Assembly (NCBI GenBank): GCA_016713565.1
Contig: JADJOX010000007.1
Coordinates: forward strand, 1,230,501 to 1,294,500
Origin: Ignavibacteriota bacterium
Lineage (GTDB): Bacteria > Bacteroidota > Ignavibacteria > Ignavibacteriales > Melioribacteraceae
Direction of reading: 5' to 3'
DNA length: 64,000 bases
The stretch's first letter is position 1. Each line of letters begins with the position of its first letter. The notes beneath the pieces were generated by a model that was given only the letters and a program-made list of their open reading frames with translations, searched no databases and was not told the origin of the DNA. Shown here one piece after another: positions 34,448 to 42,454 of the stretch. Position numbers and translations under genes: made by a program.

Positions 34448-35500
34448 TTATTCAATGAACAAGTCGGCAATTTTTTCAGCATAGTTTTTTGCTTCTAAAT
34501 CTCTAATATTCATAAGTACAATTATTGTTAAATCATCAGATGGAATTTTCATATAGATATTTGAAAATCCGCAAGTGCTGCCTGTGTGATAAATTCTTTT
34601 ATAATTTTTATACGGATCCAATCTCCAGCCGAATCCATAATCAAATTCTTCACCTTTTGCATTTTTCCCTTTTTCAAAAGATTTGATAAACTTATCCTTA
34701 GGTAAAAGTGTTGGGTTTTCAACTTCTTTATTCCATTTGAGTAAATCTATTGCCGAACAGTAAATTCCACCGTCACCAAGTACTGCGCTAGTAGAACTTT
34801 GATCTGAAAATTCATAGTTATTATTTACCTTTACGTATCCATAAGCTCTGTTCGGAACCTCGGAAATTCCATTTTCAAAAGCAACGGAATTAAACATTTG
34901 CAACGGCTCGAAAATCCTTTCTCTTACAAAACCAGCAAATGATTTCCCGGAAAGTTTTTCAATAATCATTGCTAAAACCGCGTAACCTGAATTTGAATAT
35001 CTATGCTCATTGCCTGGTTCAAAATATGTGGAATCTTGATCCATTAAAATTCTCAAAACATCTTTATCCAATACTTGACTCGAATCTTCATTTACAAAAT
35101 CTTCATAATCTAAAAATCCGGATGTATGCTGAAGAATATTTCTAACTTCTATCTTATTACCGTACGCGGGAAATTGAGGAAAAAATTTTGTAAGTGAATC
35201 ATCAAGCGAAATTTTACCTTCATTTTCCAAAAGAAGTATGGATAATGCGGTAAACTGTTTTGTAATAGACGCCAATCTGAAATTTGTTTTTGGTTCAATT
35301 TTTATTTGGTTTTCAAGATCTGCGTAGCCAATTCCCTTTTGGTATATTAACTTATCTTTTATCAGCACTGTAACAGAAGCGCCTGGCACAATACCATTTT
35401 GAAATTCTTCAAATATTTGATCTATTTTGTTTTCCATATTGTTTTGTGAATATGCGGTTAAGTTAAAAATTATTATCAAAAGTAATATTTTTATTTTCAT
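34448..35500 (-). CDS. secreted serine hydrolase of the beta-lactamase/class C family
   Basis: The 350-residue protein has a signal peptide and the class C/DD-peptidase motifs SITK (S78, K81), YSNSG near residue 168 (YxN) and HTGSTCG near the C-terminus. Most such stand-alone proteins are esterases or D-aminopeptidases rather than true beta-lactamases. It is a single gene, separated from the aldo/keto reductase gene by a palindromic spacer. Confidence 0.88.
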   Translation of the reverse strand: MKIKILLLIIIFNLTAYSQNNMENKIDQIFEEFQNGIVPGASVTVLIKDKLIYQKGIGYADLENQIKIEPKTNFRLASITKQFTALSILLLENEGKISLDDSLTKFFPQFPAYGNKIEVRNILQHTSGFLDYEDFVNEDSSQVLDKDVLRILMDQDSTYFEPGNEHRYSNSGYAVLAMIIEKLSGKSFAGFVRERIFEPLQMFNSVAFENGISEVPNRAYGYVKVNNNYEFSDQSSTSAVLGDGGIYCSAIDLLKWNKEVENPTLLPKDKFIKSFEKGKNAKGEEFDYGFGWRLDPYKNYKRIYHTGSTCGFSNIYMKIPSDDLTIIVLMNIRDLEAKNYAEKIADLFIE

Positions 35501-35516
35501 TGTACTTACATTCAGT

Positions 35517-35564
35517 TTGTTTTATTTAGCAATATAAGTAAATATTTGCGCAAGAATAAAACAA
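35517..35564. repeat. long imperfect inverted repeat
   Basis: TTGTTTTATT (35517-35526) is exactly inverted as AATAAAACAA (35555-35564). The inside also nearly pairs (GCAATAT and ATATTTGC), so the whole 48 bases could fold into one interrupted stem. It lies between the stop of the aldo/keto reductase gene and the start of the serine hydrolase gene, both on the minus strand. It lacks a T run, so it may be a repeat remnant or an RNA-end stem. Confidence 0.4.
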
Positions 35565-35588
35565 GTCTGTTTCTATATTTAAATATTT

Positions 35589-36560
35589 TTATTGTAATGT
35601 AAGTTTCATTCCATCGGAAGTATATCTTTCGCCTTTTACAAGTTCTGAAAGTTTATTCAGTTCATTTAATTCATCTTTGCCAATTTCAATATTAACGGCT
35701 TCTATGTTTTCCAATAGATATTTTTCTCGCTTTGTTCCCGGAATTGGAATTACATCTTCACCTTGTGCCAAAACCCATGCTAAAGCCAATTGAGAGGGTT
35801 TCACATTTTTGCTTTCTGCTATTTCTTCAATTTTATTTATAACTTTTACATTTGCTTTGAAGTTCTCTTGGCTCATTCTGGGAAGAAAATTTCTAAAATC
35901 ATTTTTACTGTTAAAATCTAATTTACCCGTTAAAATTCCTCTTCCAAGCGGACTGTAGGCAACCGTCGTAATATTTAATTCGCGGCACTCAGCTAAATTC
36001 GCATCTTCAATGTCTCTGGTCCATATAGAATATTCTGATTGAACCGCAGTTATTGGGTGAACTTTATTTGCTCTTTTAATTGTACTGCCTTTTACTTCTG
36101 AAAGTCCCAGAAATTTAACTTTTCCTTCTTTTACCAATTCTGACATCGCGCCAACTGTTTCCTCAATCGGAACTTGTGGATCGACTCTATGCAAATAATA
36201 AAGATCAATAACATCAATTCCAAGTCTTTTTAAACTTGCTTCGCATGCTTGCTTAACATATTCGGGTCTTCCGCTTACACCCAATCTTTCACCATTTTCT
36301 CCGCGCAATATTCCAAATTTTGTTGCAAGTACAATTTTATCAAATTTACCTTTCAATGCTTTCCCAAGTAGAATTTCGTTGTGTCCAGAACCATACATAT
36401 CGGCGGTATCAAAAAAATTAACTCCTATTTCAATTGCTTTATGTATTGTTGAAATTGACTGGACTTCGTCTGTCGGACCGTAGAATTCCGACATTCCCAT
36501 CGCGCCTAAACCAATCGGAAAAACTTCCAATCCGCTTTTACCTAATTTTCTAGTTTTCAT
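35589..36560 (-). CDS. aldo/keto reductase
   Basis: The 323-residue TIM-barrel oxidoreductase has the AKR tetrad: Asp and Tyr in FFDTADMYGSG, Lys in VLATKFG and His in LYYLHRVD. The C-terminal IPGTKREKYLLENI segment binds the NADPH 2'-phosphate. It belongs to the YghZ/AKR13-like group that reduces aldehydes and ketones. The physiological substrate is unknown. AAAGGAGAAGT precedes the start. It is a single gene. Confidence 0.92.
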   Translation of the reverse strand: MKTRKLGKSGLEVFPIGLGAMGMSEFYGPTDEVQSISTIHKAIEIGVNFFDTADMYGSGHNEILLGKALKGKFDKIVLATKFGILRGENGERLGVSGRPEYVKQACEASLKRLGIDVIDLYYLHRVDPQVPIEETVGAMSELVKEGKVKFLGLSEVKGSTIKRANKVHPITAVQSEYSIWTRDIEDANLAECRELNITTVAYSPLGRGILTGKLDFNSKNDFRNFLPRMSQENFKANVKVINKIEEIAESKNVKPSQLALAWVLAQGEDVIPIPGTKREKYLLENIEAVNIEIGKDELNELNKLSELVKGERYTSDGMKLTLQ

Positions 36561-36953
36561 TACTTCTCCTTTAAAATTTATATGCCTTAAAAATCTTTCC
36601 TTACAAAAATATTAAAATATCCAAAATCTTTGGCTTGTTAAACAATCCATTCAATATTTCTCAAAATTTAATTAAACAAGCGGATTATATAAATATCTAA
36701 CTTTTTATTTTGCAAACTATTTTTCTTATTAAAGAATGTTTTTTGAAAGACGCATATTTTTAATTAATTATTATTGAAATGACAATGCTAAGTTAAAATC
36801 CAAATAATTATAAATAGTTTATAAATTTTCTTCAATCGATAATCTTGAAATTATTATTCAAAAATATCAATCGACTAAATATATTCTAAAATTACTCATT
36901 CATAAAGTTCCGATAAGATTTTGTATCTTTACAAATAAAGAATTAAAAAATAT
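36561..36953. other. 393-base AT-rich intergenic region
   Basis: This divergent spacer separates the aldo/keto reductase and DUF2721 genes. I see no open frame of note and no RNA structure. TTTGTATCTTTACAAA at 36920-36935 is a small palindrome (6-base arms) 18 bases before the DUF2721 start and includes TATCTTTA, close to the Bacteroidota -7 element TAnnTTTG. The rest is featureless. Confidence 0.5.
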
Positions 36954-37403
36954 ATGGAATTAACAAAATCATTAGTAGCTTTTTTTCAGTCATCAATTTC
37001 ACCTCTTGTTTTAATTTCCGGTGTTGGACTTATATTACTTTCACTCACAAACAGATTGGCAAGAACAATTGATAGATCGCGCGGATTAGTTGCGGATATT
37101 GAAAAGTCAAACTTAACACAAAAAGAAATTGATAACAAAAAAGTTCAATTAAAAATTTTGGTAAAACGCAGTTATATATTAAAATATTCAATTGGATCAA
37201 TATCATTCAGCATTTTAAGCAGCAGTTTAATTATTCCTGTTTTACTTATTATGAATTTATTTCAAATAAATTTGGAAGCCTTAGGGATTACATTTTTTAT
37301 ACTAAGTATTTCAGGAATAATAACATCGGCATTGTTTTTATTTGCCGACGTAAATTTAACGTTAAAAGCGCTTGAATATGAAGTTGCGGATCATATAAAA
37401 TAA
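36954..37403 (+). CDS. DUF2721 membrane protein
   Basis: The 149-residue protein has three helices (about 14-28, 75-97 and 104-126). Between the first and second is LTNRLARTIDRSRGLVADIEKSN, which is the DUF2721 signature. The function of the family is unknown. YciI-family and OsmC genes follow on the same strand at 11 and 84 bases, so this is possibly one transcript. Confidence 0.85.
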   Translation: MELTKSLVAFFQSSISPLVLISGVGLILLSLTNRLARTIDRSRGLVADIEKSNLTQKEIDNKKVQLKILVKRSYILKYSIGSISFSILSSSLIIPVLLIMNLFQINLEALGITFFILSISGIITSALFLFADVNLTLKALEYEVADHIK

Positions 37404-37414
37404 AGGAAATACTT

Positions 37415-37717
37415 ATGCACTTTGTTGTTATTGCAAATGACTATAAAGATGAAAATGCTTTGCAAAGAAGATTGGCTGTTCGTGAACAGCATTTGAAATA
37501 TGCCGATGAAATGTTCAAAGCGGGAAAATGGCTTTTTGCATCCGCATTGCTTGATGAAAATGAAAAAATGAGTGGCTCAGTAATTTTTTGTGATTATGAA
37601 AATGAAGATGATTTAAGAAAAAATTGGCTTGATAATGAAATTTATGTAACCGGAAAAGTTTGGGAAGAAATAACTGTAAAAAAAGCAAAAATTGCTCCGC
37701 ACAGCTTTAAAAAATAA
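37415..37717 (+). CDS. YciI-family protein
   Basis: The 100-residue ferredoxin-like protein has the YciI pattern FVVIANDYKDENALQRR, then REQHLKYADEMFKAGKWLFASALLD with the conserved His and GG/AG position, then GSVIFCDYENEDD. Such proteins are small cytoplasmic dimers with a possible active-site His/Asp pair; no reaction is established for most members. AAAGGAAA gives a good start. Confidence 0.82.
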   Translation: MHFVVIANDYKDENALQRRLAVREQHLKYADEMFKAGKWLFASALLDENEKMSGSVIFCDYENEDDLRKNWLDNEIYVTGKVWEEITVKKAKIAPHSFKK

Positions 37718-37801
37718 TTTTATATTTTAACAATATTCGGATATCTTATCGAATAAGAAATTTAAACATTAGTTATCAAAAATACGAAAGGAGATATACA
37801 A

Positions 37802-38221
37802 ATGGGTAAACATCACGCAAAAGCAAAATGGGAAGGTACTTTAAAGGACGGATACGGAAATATGAATTTTACCGGATATGACGGACCTTTTAATTTTCGC
37901 TCAAGATTCGAAGACGGACCGGAAACTAGTCCTGAAGAATTAGTAGGCGCCGCAAATGCAGGCTGTTTCTCTATGTTTTTATCGGCATTGATTTCAAAAA
38001 AGGAATTAACGCCAACTAAAATTGAAACAAAAGCTACTGTTGAGTTGGGACAAGACAACGGACCAAAAATAACCTCAATTTTATTGGAATGTGAAGCTGT
38101 TGTTCCCGGTTTAAGCGAAGAAGATTTTCAAGCTTTGGCAAAAGAAGCTAAAGAGAAATGTCCAATTTCAAGATTGTTCACAGGAACTGATATTACTCTT
38201 AATGCAAAATTAGTTTCTTAA
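37802..38221 (+). CDS. OsmC-family peroxiredoxin
   Basis: The 139-residue protein has the two redox cysteines of OsmC, one in GAANAGCFSM (about residue 59) and one in EKCPISRLF (about residue 120), with the Arg/Glu set around TSPEELVGAA. It reduces organic hydroperoxides in the cytoplasm, normally with lipoylated or dithiol donors. GAAAGGAGA precedes the ATG. It ends in a strong terminator. Confidence 0.92.
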   Translation: MGKHHAKAKWEGTLKDGYGNMNFTGYDGPFNFRSRFEDGPETSPEELVGAANAGCFSMFLSALISKKELTPTKIETKATVELGQDNGPKITSILLECEAVVPGLSEEDFQALAKEAKEKCPISRLFTGTDITLNAKLVS

Positions 38222-38251
38222 AGTTATTTTACACTAATAAATAGTTTTTGA

Positions 38252-38278
38252 AATGCCGGAATTAATCCGGCATTTTTT
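38252..38278 (+). terminator. strong intrinsic terminator after the OsmC gene
   Basis: AATGCCGGA (38252-38260) pairs with TCCGGCATT (38266-38274) around a 5-base loop, followed by TTTT and more T-rich sequence. It is 30 bases after the stop. Confidence 0.92.
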
Positions 38279-38340
38279 ATTTTTAGATAATTGAGATTGC
38301 TTTAAAAAAATTTAATTTTATAGTATAATTTTTTTAAAGT

Positions 38341-39507
38341 ATGTCAGAAAACTCCAATTCAACTCAAAGAAAATATTACCTTGATTGGCTTCGCGTTATT
38401 GCCTTCTATATTTTGATTTTTTATCACGTTGGAATGATTTTCGTTCCTTGGACCTTTCATATCAAAAATAATATTACATTAGAATGGTTTGAAACATGGA
38501 TGGCTTTTTTAAATCAATGGCGACTTCCATTATTGTTTATGATTTCGGGAATGGTAATTTATTATTCGTTTGGAAAAAGAAGTGCCGCCGGAATTTTAGC
38601 GGAAAGATCAAAACGGCTGTTAATACCCTTGATATTCGGAATGCTTGTAATTGTTCCGCCGCAAATTTATTATGAACGAATTTCTAATGGTATTCATTTT
38701 AATAATTACTTTGAATTTTGGAAAACCGTTTTCGATTTTGTGCCTTATCCGGAAGGCGGCAGTTTAAGCTGGCATCACTTGTGGTATATTCTTTACATTT
38801 TTGTTTATTCAATAATTGGGCTGCCGTTATTTTTGTTTTTAAAAAGCAGTAAATCAGATAAATTAAAGACAAAAGTAAATTATCTACTCGGCAAAAAACC
38901 GAGCTTAATTTATTCTGCAATTTTGCCACTGCTTATATTTTACTATTCATTAGCACCAATATTTCCTACTACGCACGCGCTAATAAATGATTGGTACAAT
39001 CACAGCGTATCGTTTACCTTTTTCATTTTGGGTTTTTGTATCTCGGCTTTTACAGGAATTTGGGACGCTATTGTAGAAAAAAGAAAACATTCATTTAATA
39101 TTGCTCTAATTCCCGGATTGTTTTTAATACTTTTTGTTTGGGGACCAACATTCGAAATTATGAACGAGGATACAATTTTCTTTGAAATATTTTACGGATT
39201 ATTAAAATGGGTTTTTACTGTAAGCTGGCTTTTTACGATTTTAGGCTACAGTAAATTTTTGCTTAATAATTCAAGTAAACTGCTATCTTATGCAAATGAA
39301 TCGGTTTACCCGCTTTACATTTTACATCAAACAATTATGATAATTTTTGGTTACTATATAATTAATTTTGATTGGAATGTTTACTTAAAATTTGGTGTGA
39401 TTGTTATAATAACATTCGGCGGAAGTATTCTTTTTTACGAATTATTCATTAAAAGATTTAATATTATGCGATTATTATTTGGAATGAAATCCAAAGTTCA
39501 AGAATAA
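38341..39507 (+). CDS. acyltransferase family 3 membrane protein
   Basis: The 388-residue membrane protein has about 10 helices. The opening RKYYLDWLRVIAFYILIFYHVGMIF carries the catalytic His of acyltransferase-3 (OafA/MdoC) proteins, and the QWRLPLLFMISGMVIYYSFGKRSA segment follows. SWHHLWYILYIF is the second conserved motif. It closely resembles MdoC/OpgC-like proteins that acylate periplasmic glucans or surface sugars. The substrate is not known. The start is 63 bases after the OsmC terminator, so it has its own promoter. Confidence 0.88.
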   Translation: MSENSNSTQRKYYLDWLRVIAFYILIFYHVGMIFVPWTFHIKNNITLEWFETWMAFLNQWRLPLLFMISGMVIYYSFGKRSAAGILAERSKRLLIPLIFGMLVIVPPQIYYERISNGIHFNNYFEFWKTVFDFVPYPEGGSLSWHHLWYILYIFVYSIIGLPLFLFLKSSKSDKLKTKVNYLLGKKPSLIYSAILPLLIFYYSLAPIFPTTHALINDWYNHSVSFTFFILGFCISAFTGIWDAIVEKRKHSFNIALIPGLFLILFVWGPTFEIMNEDTIFFEIFYGLLKWVFTVSWLFTILGYSKFLLNNSSKLLSYANESVYPLYILHQTIMIIFGYYIINFDWNVYLKFGVIVIITFGGSILFYELFIKRFNIMRLLFGMKSKVQE

Positions 39508-39546
39508 ATTTTAAATATAATATTGATTAAATAAAAAATATCATAA

Positions 39547-40203
39547 CTAATTCTTCGCCGTTCGTCTTATATCTTCATTTTCCAATACATTTTTTGCATA
39601 TCCGTTTATTGTAACATTTATCATTGAGTTTGCAAGTTCATCCAGACTAATTACATATTTAGGAAATAAGCTTTCAAATATTGAATAAAACGGTGTAAGG
39701 AATTTATATATCTTATAAGTATTTTTCATTCCTTTAATCGGTTGAATATATCCCGGTCTGTACATAAAAGCATTTTTAAATCCTAATTTCAATAAATCAT
39801 TTTCCGTTTTTCCTTTTACTCTTGCCCACATTAATTTTCCCTTTTCAGAACTGTCAGTTCCGCTGCCAGAAACATATGTTAAAATCATTTCATCATTAAG
39901 TAATGTTTTCGCAAAATTTAAAGTTAAATCATATGTTAATTTTATGTATTCTTCCTCATTTTTTCCGACAGATGAAACTCCGGCACAAAAGTAACATGCG
40001 TTATATCCGGCGAACTGTTCTTTAATTTCGGAGAGATTCATAAAATCTTTATGAATTATTTCTTTCAATTTTGGATGAACAACTCCGCATGGTTTTCTGT
40101 TAATCACCAAAACCGACTCGACATTTTCATTATTTAAACAAACGTGTAAAACGCCTTCGCCAACCATTCCGGTTGAACCTGTTATAATTGCTTTTATTTT
40201 CAT
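39547..40203 (-). CDS. NAD(P)-binding SDR-like oxidoreductase
   Basis: The 218-residue protein starts with a Rossmann motif ITGSTGMVGEGVLHVCL and contains YVSGSGTDSSEKGKLMWARVKGKTE, with the Ser and Lys of an atypical SDR site. MYRPGYIQP follows. It resembles the short HTATIP2/YbjT-like epimerase family. The substrate is unknown. The gene is single and divergent from the EamA gene. Confidence 0.82.
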   Translation of the reverse strand: MKIKAIITGSTGMVGEGVLHVCLNNENVESVLVINRKPCGVVHPKLKEIIHKDFMNLSEIKEQFAGYNACYFCAGVSSVGKNEEEYIKLTYDLTLNFAKTLLNDEMILTYVSGSGTDSSEKGKLMWARVKGKTENDLLKLGFKNAFMYRPGYIQPIKGMKNTYKIYKFLTPFYSIFESLFPKYVISLDELANSMINVTINGYAKNVLENEDIRRTAKN

Positions 40204-40384
40204 GTTAAATTTCTATATTAGTTTTAATTTGAATGCGACTTAAATTAAAATAATTATTTTTTTTATCATTTACTTATAATGATGCTTTACAAAACATTTT
40301 TTGAAATTTCTTTTCATTCAATCATTTCAAAGTACACAATTCGCAATACTTATCTATATTTGTTTTTTTATTTGGAAAAATTAA

Positions 40385-41257
40385 TTGCCGGTCAGCATAA
40401 AAAATATTTGGAAACCTTTAGTTTCGGTTGTCTTTTGGGGCGCGTCTTTCGTAGCTACAAAAAGTTTGTTGGATTCACTAACTCCATTGAACATAATTTA
40501 TCTTCGTTTAATTTTCGGCATACTAACCGCTTTAACAATTGCGTTAATACGTAAAAGAAATTTTTCTTTGGAAAGAAAGGATATAAAAGGAATTTTAATT
40601 TTATCCGTAATATCTACAACTCATTTATGGATTCAAGTAACGGGTATGCAATTTACATCGGCTTCAAATACGGGCTGGATCATTGGAATTGTTCCCGTTA
40701 TTATGGCAATAATGGGGTTTGTTTTCTATAAAGAAAAAATGAATTACATTCAATTAACCGGCGCGGCAATCGCATTTATAGGTTTAATTTCATTAATAAG
40801 CAGAGGAAATTTAAGTTCACTAAATTTTATTTCTAATTTCGGAGATTTATTGGTTTTAGGCAGCGCTTTTACATGGAGCGTTTATTCTTTCTGGGGCAGA
40901 AAGGTTACGCTGAATTATCCGCCGTCATTAACAATTCTTTATCTGTTCGCCGCAATGCTAATTTTACTAACACCATTTTCAATTTCAAATGATTTTATCA
41001 ACAAACTTCCAAATTTAAATTTTACCGATTGGAGTGCAATAATATTTTTGGGAGTATTCTGTTCCGGAATTGCTTATGTTCTTTGGGCTGAAGCAATGAA
41101 AGAAATGCCGGCAAACAGAGTCGGCGCATTTCTTTATTTAGAGCCTTTTGTTACAGTTTTTGCCGCTTGGTTATTATTGAACGAAGAAATTACTTTATTA
41201 ACTATTTTAAGCGGAGTGGTTATTATTTTCGGCGTGGCATTGGTAAATAGAAAATAA
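40385..41257 (+). CDS. EamA-family DMT transporter
   Basis: The 290-residue membrane protein has 10 helices in two EamA repeats: VVFWGASFVATKSLLDSLTP at the start and ALLNVxG-type VFLGVFCSGIAYVLWAEAM in the second half, with FLYLEPFVTVFAAWLLLNE. It probably exports a metabolite. The start is TTG at 40385, directly after an in-frame stop, and no in-frame ATG lies before helix 1. A poor start of this kind deserves checking. Confidence 0.88.
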   Translation: MPVSIKNIWKPLVSVVFWGASFVATKSLLDSLTPLNIIYLRLIFGILTALTIALIRKRNFSLERKDIKGILILSVISTTHLWIQVTGMQFTSASNTGWIIGIVPVIMAIMGFVFYKEKMNYIQLTGAAIAFIGLISLISRGNLSSLNFISNFGDLLVLGSAFTWSVYSFWGRKVTLNYPPSLTILYLFAAMLILLTPFSISNDFINKLPNLNFTDWSAIIFLGVFCSGIAYVLWAEAMKEMPANRVGAFLYLEPFVTVFAAWLLLNEEITLLTILSGVVIIFGVALVNRK

Positions 41258-41272
41258 AATATTCTATAACCG

Positions 41273-42256
41273 TTAGTTGATCAAAAGATCTGCTTTAATG
41301 GCTAAATGATCAGAAATACTTTTGTTGTTTTCGGTTTTAACATCCAAAACTCCAATAGAATTTACTTTTACTTTCTTTAATTCAAAATCACCTATTTTAT
41401 CATAAGAAAAAATATAATCGTAGCGTCTGGTTCTATTTCCAAATGTGTATTCTTCATTTTTGCCGTGAAATTCTTTGTGCAGATCTCTTGGATATTTTAA
41501 AGCTTTGATCATACTTTCAAACCTGTCTTCCGAATAAGCGTTGCTGTTAAAATCTCCGGCAAGTATCACGGTTAAATTAACATTTGATGAAACGATTTTT
41601 TCTGAAATTATTTTTAATACAGCTTTTTCTATAAAATTTCCTATTTGCTCAAGCTGAAAAAGTTTGTGTTCCAAAGTTCCTGCCGCTTGAACATGAGCCG
41701 TAAAAAGAAATATTTTGTTTTTTTCGTCAATGTTAAACAAACTTCCGGCAACCGATTTATTTGCGAGAAAATCATTTGTACCCGATATTTCTTTTTCCAA
41801 TATTGTGAAAATTACTCCTTCGGAATTATTTATATCGCGCCCAAAATCAATTTTTGACAAATCCATTTTTTGATATCTGCTCATCATAAACAATCCCGCA
41901 TCTTGAAAAATAAATTCAGGAAATGAGTTATAGTCAATGCGGGCAATCGCGTTGCAAAATATATTTTTATCTGTTTTTTCAAGAATCTTTTCTCTTGTGC
42001 TTTCGTCAAACAATTCTTGGAAAACAATAAAATCAATTTTACCGTTATTTATAGTTTTCATAAGCGCGTCAATTTCCGGTTCTTCTTTTTCGTAAATTGC
42101 TTTTATATTATAAGTCATAATCCCTATTTCGTTTTTAGAATTCCCGTTATTCGAACTTAAAATTACAAAATCAACTGAATTGCAAGCACTAATGAGAATC
42201 ACAACAATTATTATTTGAATTAGTTCGGCGCCAAAACAATGTATTTGTTTGATCAT
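41273..42256 (-). CDS. lipoprotein of the endonuclease/exonuclease/phosphatase family
   Basis: The 327-residue protein has a lipoprotein signal (ILISAC, Cys25) followed by the EEP (exonuclease III/sphingomyelinase-like) core: MTYNIK, FIVFQELFD, the AHVQAAG segment, LAGDFNSNAYSEDR, RYDYIFSYD and the C-terminal SDHLAI. These supply the metal-binding Asn, Glu, Asp, Asn and His. The substrate could be a nucleic acid or a phospho- or sphingolipid; export by lipoprotein route favours a lipid or extracellular nucleotide (inference). Confidence 0.88.
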   Translation of the reverse strand: MIKQIHCFGAELIQIIIVVILISACNSVDFVILSSNNGNSKNEIGIMTYNIKAIYEKEEPEIDALMKTINNGKIDFIVFQELFDESTREKILEKTDKNIFCNAIARIDYNSFPEFIFQDAGLFMMSRYQKMDLSKIDFGRDINNSEGVIFTILEKEISGTNDFLANKSVAGSLFNIDEKNKIFLFTAHVQAAGTLEHKLFQLEQIGNFIEKAVLKIISEKIVSSNVNLTVILAGDFNSNAYSEDRFESMIKALKYPRDLHKEFHGKNEEYTFGNRTRRYDYIFSYDKIGDFELKKVKVNSIGVLDVKTENNKSISDHLAIKADLLIN

Positions 42257-42410
42257 TTTTTATAATCATCTTTCTTTAATTATAGTTAAGCTTTGCTGAT
42301 TTTCGATTAAATCAAGAAATTCTTTTTCAATTTTTTGAATTGCTTTCAAAAATCTGAAAAATAATCATAAGTTTATTTCTAAAATTATTAATAAAAAAGG
42401 TTTTTTTGAA

Positions 42411-42426
42411 TGGTATGAATTTTGAA
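42411..42426 (+). promoter_or_regulatory. weak sigma-54-type -24/-12 match before the surface protein gene
   Basis: TGGTATG-AATT-TTGAA matches the sigma-54 consensus TGGCACG-N4-TTGCA at 9 of 12 positions, with the spacing correct but the -12 GC dinucleotide as GA. It lies 28 bases before the likely ATG at 42455. A sigma-54 activator gene is in the same locus (46781), which makes it more interesting, but such matches occur by chance in AT-rich DNA. Confidence 0.28.
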
Positions 42427-42454
42427 CAATGCGTTGAAAATTCGAGGAAGGATA

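Noticed and set aside
40279..40554. Open frame overlapping the EamA start
   Set aside because: It runs in a different frame across a clear EamA coding region and has no recognisable protein features.
42422..42454. TTG start upstream of the large surface protein
   Set aside because: The ATG at 42455 has a good Shine-Dalgarno and gives a normal signal peptide.
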